From Corynebacterium sp. (lineage in GTDB: Bacteria; Actinomycetota; Actinomycetes; Mycobacteriales; Mycobacteriaceae): DNA of 16,997 nt. Below, in pieces: positions 13,627 through 16,997 of the stretch. The stretch spans positions 1 to 16,997 of the forward strand of contig NZ_JAPJNQ010000051.1 in the NCBI RefSeq assembly GCF_030826625.1, given 5' to 3'. Positions within the stretch are counted from its first letter, which is position 1; each line of letters opens with the position of its first letter. The position numbers and the translations under genes are program-made. The notes under the pieces were generated by a model that was given only the letters and a program-made list of their open reading frames with translations, ran no database searches and was not told the DNA's origin.

Positions 13627-14688
13627 TTAATCGCGGGAATTATAGCGGCTCATCAGACGTTCAATGAGTTCATCTGTGAGCTTGTCATCCGCCAAAATAG
13701 CATCAAGCAGCCGCTGCGATTCTTCCGTGGATACCGGCTCTTCGGTGTCATAAGAATCACCACTCAAGTCCATGCCAAAATCGGTCTCGTCAGCTGCGCC
13801 AGAATCGGTACTAGCGCTGAGCTGATCCACATCAGAATCAAAAGAATCCATAAAGTCGCTGACTTCTTCTTCCGTCATCTTCTTGCGCTTGCCCGAGCGT
13901 GCCTCTTTTTCCATACGACGCTGCAGCGCTGCTTCCATCTGCCGATGCCGCCAAGAACGCACGCGGTGTGGTTCCAGCTTGCGCCCCACCGCACGGCTTT
14001 TATGCTCAGCCTTCTTAGCCAGCACTTTCACCTGCGCCGCGGTGTCATTAATTGGTGCCCAATCCTGGTGGGCAGGCACACGCCAACCAGCCCAGATCCC
14101 CAGCAGCGCAAGGAAAATAGAAACTAACGGGCCGACGACCATGCCGACGGCCAGCATGCCGAAGTGATTACCGATGAGCACAATGCTGGCACAGGCAATC
14201 GCCGGAATGACCGTGGGCTGATTATTGCCGAAAACAGCTGGCTCCCGCCCCATGGAAATATCGCGGATCATGGAACCGCCCGTAGCGGTAAAAACGCCCA
14301 TCATGATGCACGGAATCAACGGCAAACCGTAGGTAATAGCCTTCACCGCGCCAGTTCCCGCCCACAGGCCAGAGACGACGGCGTCGCCATGCGCCTGGAT
14401 ATAATCCCAGGTTTTTCCCTTGAAATAGACGAAGCGTGCGATGAGTGCGCCAGTGAAAGCCAGGTACAGGTACTCCGGCTCACTCATCGCCGCAACCGTG
14501 CCCTGGTTAATGAGCACGTCGCGCACCATACCGCCGCCCAGCGAGGAGAACATCGCGATAAAAAAGAACCCGATGATGTCGTAACCGCTTTTTCGCGCGA
14601 TGGTGCCGCCGATGATTCCCATCAGCAACACGCCGCTGACATCGGACCAGCGGTAGAGAGATTCAATGAGCGGATCTACTTCGGGCAT
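13627..14688 (-). CDS. TRIC/UPF0126 family cation channel with long charged C-terminal tail
   Basis: An integral membrane protein of 353 aa from the trimeric intracellular cation (TRIC) family, which conducts monovalent cations in prokaryotes. The first 200 residues hold two homologous halves with about seven hydrophobic helices; each half has the signature GGGMVRD (51-57) and GGSMIRD (137-143). Residues about 204-353 are hydrophilic: first a basic stretch (KAEHKSRAVGRKLEPHRVRS, RRMEKEARSGKRKK), then a strongly acidic Asp/Ser/Glu segment. Most bacterial members end shortly after the helices, so this tail is an addition, probably cytoplasmic. ATG 14688 has a GGTGGAG about 13 nt upstream, rather distant. 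It follows the GDPD gene by 87 bp and precedes the ligase by 39 bp. Confidence 0.88.
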   Translation of the reverse strand: MPEVDPLIESLYRWSDVSGVLLMGIIGGTIARKSGYDIIGFFFIAMFSSLGGGMVRDVLINQGTVAAMSEPEYLYLAFTGALIARFVYFKGKTWDYIQAHGDAVVSGLWAGTGAVKAITYGLPLIPCIMMGVFTATGGSMIRDISMGREPAVFGNNQPTVIPAIACASIVLIGNHFGMLAVGMVVGPLVSIFLALLGIWAGWRVPAHQDWAPINDTAAQVKVLAKKAEHKSRAVGRKLEPHRVRSWRHRQMEAALQRRMEKEARSGKRKKMTEEEVSDFMDSFDSDVDQLSASTDSGAADETDFGMDLSGDSYDTEEPVSTEESQRLLDAILADDKLTDELIERLMSRYNSRD

Positions 14689-14775
14689 ACGGAATATTGA
14701 ACTCCACCGCTACGCAGAGCGCGAAATTAGTCCACCCAAATGCGCCGAAGTAGCGACCCTATGAGCACTACTACT

Positions 14776-15990
14776 TTATTTCTCCCGGACTACCGCTTGC
14801 CCCATGCTTGGGTAATCGGTGATGAAGCCGTCCACACCTGCAGCAATCTGCTCACGCATGGTGTCTTCATCATTGACGGTCCACGGCACCACTGCCATGC
14901 CCGCCTTGTGCGCCTGTGAAATTAACTCTGGTGTAGCGACCGGGTGGTAGTCGTCGTCACGCGGGGTTTGCCCATAAGGAACCGCATGTCCCGGCGAAAG
15001 CACCTGCACGCCTAGCTGTTTTGCGGCTTCCACGATGTCACCATCGACGGCATCATAATCAACATCGCCAATCCAGGCCGAGCTCGATTTCCATGTAGTT
15101 TCGTCCCACAACAAGACCAGCGGCATTTCCGCATCACGTTCGCGCACCAGCGGCAACGATGCCCAATCGAAGGACTGAATCATGGTGCGATCAGCAACAT
15201 CAGCGTCCTCTACCTCATCCATGATCGCATCAACGAATTCCTGTGGCGATGCCGTTTGCTCACGGTGTTCCGGCTCCAGCTTGGTCTCGATATTGAAGTG
15301 CACATCCGGGTAATCCGCGGCGATCTCGAAGACCTCAGAAAGCTGCAGCAACCGGTTGTCGTCCTGCGGGGCCGCATCGGGGAAATCATCCAGGTTCTTA
15401 TTGCAGTTCAGCGTGGAAATCTGCTCGAAAGTCAGATCGTGGAGCAGCTTGCCGACGTACGGGAACTGCGGATCATCCTCGGTGACAGGCTTGGTGTCCT
15501 GGCATTTCTCGGCATCGATCTCTGTATCGTGCCAGACCACGGGGACGCCGTCGGCAGACAGCTCGATGTCGAATTCCAGGGTGGTCACTCCCATTTCTAG
15601 GGACTTTTCCAAGCCCTCACGGGAAGATTCGATCCATTCACCCCGACCAAAACGGTGCGATTGCAGATCAAACCCGTCTGGTAATTTCGCCGCCGCTGCT
15701 GGAACCGGGTTGGCCTGCACATCCAGCTCGGCGACCTGCTGTTTGTCGAATGTCAGCTTTTCTTCCTGACCAGCCGAGGTGGATTCGGTGGCACTTTCTG
15801 CTGCCTCGCTGGCGCTATCGGCCGCGTTGTGTGCTGCATCAGCCGCGTCATCAGCCTGCGAACATCCTGCCAGGGCAAGAGCACTAGCCCCGAGTGCTGC
15901 GATTACCTTCACTCCACTCGCCCCACGCCACCTACTTGCGTGCGAGTTGCGCGACCTGCGTGGACCAAAAATACGTGCGCTATCTATCAT
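14776..15990 (-). CDS. glpQ: Glycerophosphodiester phosphodiesterase, secreted lipoprotein (GlpQ-like)
   Basis: Hydrolyses glycerophosphodiesters to sn-glycerol 3-phosphate and an alcohol outside the membrane, feeding phosphate and glycerol metabolism. From ATG 15990 the product is 404 aa. A long basic N-region is followed by the hydrophobic stretch VIAALGASALALAGC with lipobox LAGC (C43), so it should be lipid-anchored. Residues 44-75 form an Ala/Ser/Asp/Glu-rich linker. The GDPD barrel shows the catalytic SHRFGRGE (H112, R113), LEFDIE (E139, D141) and VWHDTE (H154). WTVNDEDTM and GVDGFITDYP complete the family pattern. A start at 16038 would add 16 residues, but AGGAGG sits 5 nt before ATG 15990. 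It diverges from the thiamine-diphosphate enzyme gene. Confidence 0.9.
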   Translation of the reverse strand: MIDSARIFGPRRSRNSHASRWRGASGVKVIAALGASALALAGCSQADDAADAAHNAADSASEAAESATESTSAGQEEKLTFDKQQVAELDVQANPVPAAAAKLPDGFDLQSHRFGRGEWIESSREGLEKSLEMGVTTLEFDIELSADGVPVVWHDTEIDAEKCQDTKPVTEDDPQFPYVGKLLHDLTFEQISTLNCNKNLDDFPDAAPQDDNRLLQLSEVFEIAADYPDVHFNIETKLEPEHREQTASPQEFVDAIMDEVEDADVADRTMIQSFDWASLPLVRERDAEMPLVLLWDETTWKSSSAWIGDVDYDAVDGDIVEAAKQLGVQVLSPGHAVPYGQTPRDDDYHPVATPELISQAHKAGMAVVPWTVNDEDTMREQIAAGVDGFITDYPSMGQAVVREK

Positions 15991-15995
15991 GAATT

Positions 15996-16001
15996 CCTCC
16001 T
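15996..16001 (-). promoter_or_regulatory. Ribosome binding site deciding the glpQ-like start
   Basis: A consensus AGGAGG on the minus strand, 5 nt before ATG 15990. It rules out the longer in-frame start at 16038 as the main initiation site. Confidence 0.8.
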
Positions 16002-16021
16002 GTAAATAGTTAACAGATCCA

Positions 16022-16050
16022 TAGTTTTTCGCCCACAATGTTAGTATGAT
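16022..16050 (+). promoter_or_regulatory. Candidate promoter of the thiamine-diphosphate enzyme gene
   Basis: TATGAT (16045-16050) is a good -10 match; TAGTTT (16022-16027) lies 17 bp upstream as a weak -35. Transcription would begin about 50 nt before ATG 16107. The divergent glpQ-like gene must also be driven from this 116-bp interval, but I see no clear element for it. Confidence 0.35.
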
Positions 16051-16106
16051 TCAGATCACCAGCAAGATCGTTGAACAGTATCCCTGCTACATCGCGAGGT
16101 AACAGC

Positions 16107-16997
16107 ATGAGCGTAGGCCATGTGGGCACAGCAATCGCCCGCAGTCTTGAACTCCACGACGTCCCACGAATCTTCGAAGTGCCAGGTGAAAGCTTCCTTC
16201 CGGTACTCGACGGTCTGTACGAATCATCCATCGACACCATCGTGTGCCGCCAAGAAGGCGGTGCCTGCTACATGGCCGAAGCCCACGGCAAAGCCACCGG
16301 CAGGCCGGGTGTCGCCATGGTTACCCGCGGTCCGGGCGCTGCTAATGCATTCGTCGGCATCCACACCGCCTGGCAAGATGCTACTCCCCTGGTGCTGTTC
16401 GTCGGCCTGGTCCCCACCAGCGACCGGGACCGCGAGTCTTTCCAGGAATTCGACATCAAAGCGTGGTTCGGCACCCAGGCTAAACGCGTCTATGTGCTTG
16501 ACGACGCCTCCCGCGCCAGCCGCGTGGTTGCCGAAGCCTTCCACCTAGCCACCCAAGGCCGTCCAGGCCCAGTAGTTATTGGCCTGCCGGAAGACGTGCT
16601 GCATCAAGAATCCACCGGCGAGCTCTGCCCACCACTTCCTGCCAGCCATGGGGCATTCAGCGACGCTGACCTAGATTTCCTGGCCACCGAACTTCGCGCA
16701 GCAGAAAAACCACTGATCTTTGTCGGCGGTGCGCACTGGAACGCAGACACCAGCGCGGCCGTACAAAAATTCGCCGAGCAACAGCAGATCCCGGTGGTGC
16801 ACGATTGGCGCGCTAGCGACCGCATCGCGTTTTCCTCGCCCGCGAATGCCGGCTGGTTGGGCTACGGCCGCAACGATGCGGCCACCGAGCTGCTGACAGA
16901 AGCCGACCTCGTCGTCGAGATCGGCGCGGTACTCACTGATGTGCCTACCGACGGTTACACGCTGCGCCAAAGCCTGTATGCGAAAAACATCCTGATC
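16107..16997 (+). CDS. Thiamine-diphosphate-dependent enzyme, acetolactate synthase large-subunit-like (right end cut)
   Basis: The first 297 codons of a thiamine-diphosphate enzyme of the IlvB/benzoylformate decarboxylase superfamily; the frame is open to the window edge. The N-terminal PYR domain shows FEVPGESFLPVLDGL and CRQEGGACYMAEAHG, with the catalytic glutamate E50 that activates the cofactor. ATGRPGVAMVTRGPGAAN is the hallmark that follows, and GRPGPVVIGLPEDVL closes the domain. The central domain begins near residue 185. The cofactor-binding GDG motif would lie beyond the window. ATG 16107 has GAGG 7 nt upstream. True acetolactate synthase is normally followed by ilvN and ilvC, which cannot be checked here, and many family members are decarboxylases or oxidases, so no gene symbol is given. 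Confidence 0.85.
   Translation, partial: MSVGHVGTAIARSLELHDVPRIFEVPGESFLPVLDGLYESSIDTIVCRQEGGACYMAEAHGKATGRPGVAMVTRGPGAANAFVGIHTAWQDATPLVLFVGLVPTSDRDRESFQEFDIKAWFGTQAKRVYVLDDASRASRVVAEAFHLATQGRPGPVVIGLPEDVLHQESTGELCPPLPASHGAFSDADLDFLATELRAAEKPLIFVGGAHWNADTSAAVQKFAEQQQIPVVHDWRASDRIAFSSPANAGWLGYGRNDAATELLTEADLVVEIGAVLTDVPTDGYTLRQSLYAKNILI

Noticed and set aside
15991..16038. Longer start for the glpQ-like lipoprotein
   Set aside because: A consensus AGGAGG lies inside the extension, directly before ATG 15990, so the extension is leader DNA.
1..16997. Integrase, transposase or attachment site explaining the defence islet
   Set aside because: No recombinase gene, terminal inverted repeat or tRNA target was found on either strand, so mobility is not supported within this window.

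Overview
The window (about 17 kb, moderately GC-rich, compact, with frequent GTG starts) looks like a chromosome segment of a Corynebacterium-like actinobacterium. Pointers are a GabT-type aminotransferase beginning with the corynebacterial pattern, a TRIC/UPF0126 channel with a long charged tail, an alanine-rich lipoprotein GlpQ-type phosphodiesterase and a probable leaderless promoter of the TANNNT type. The genus is an inference; no rRNA or other decisive marker is present.

Region 1 (1-7965) is a defence islet. It holds a complete type I restriction-modification system, apart from the HsdR C-terminus cut by the left edge. All three hsd genes read leftward: hsdM and hsdS overlap by 4 bases, and hsdR lies further left. 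Between hsdS and hsdR, on the opposite strand, sits a two-gene module: an SMC/ABC-like ATPase (RloA) and a RloB (Toprim-like) partner. This is the architecture of AbiL-type and PARIS-like ATPase plus nuclease defence. The rloB and hsdS stop codons overlap, so any leftward hsdMS transcript must run antisense through rloB and rloA before reaching hsdR. HsdS carries about four tandem LEAE units at the position where EcoR124I-type enzymes set the spacer length of their DNA target. HsdR carries a duplicated Gly/Ser decapeptide between its helicase motifs.

Region 2 (7966-10293) has gabT (rightward), preceded by a perfectly spaced 21-bp tandem repeat. It is followed by an AT-rich interval with a strong hairpin and one small leftward gene of unknown function. 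That gene may be broken by a frameshift or may overlap a second tiny reading frame.

Region 3 (10294-16997) is metabolic. A leftward run contains a GDPD lipoprotein, a TRIC cation channel, an acyl-CoA ligase-like enzyme and an Amidohydrolase_3 (YtcJ-like) enzyme; the last three are closely spaced and probably co-transcribed. A thiamine-diphosphate enzyme of the acetolactate synthase superfamily diverges from the GDPD gene and runs off the right edge.

No tRNA, rRNA, CRISPR array, integrase or insertion sequence is visible. The most interesting element is the RloAB module nested in inverse orientation inside the type I restriction locus.
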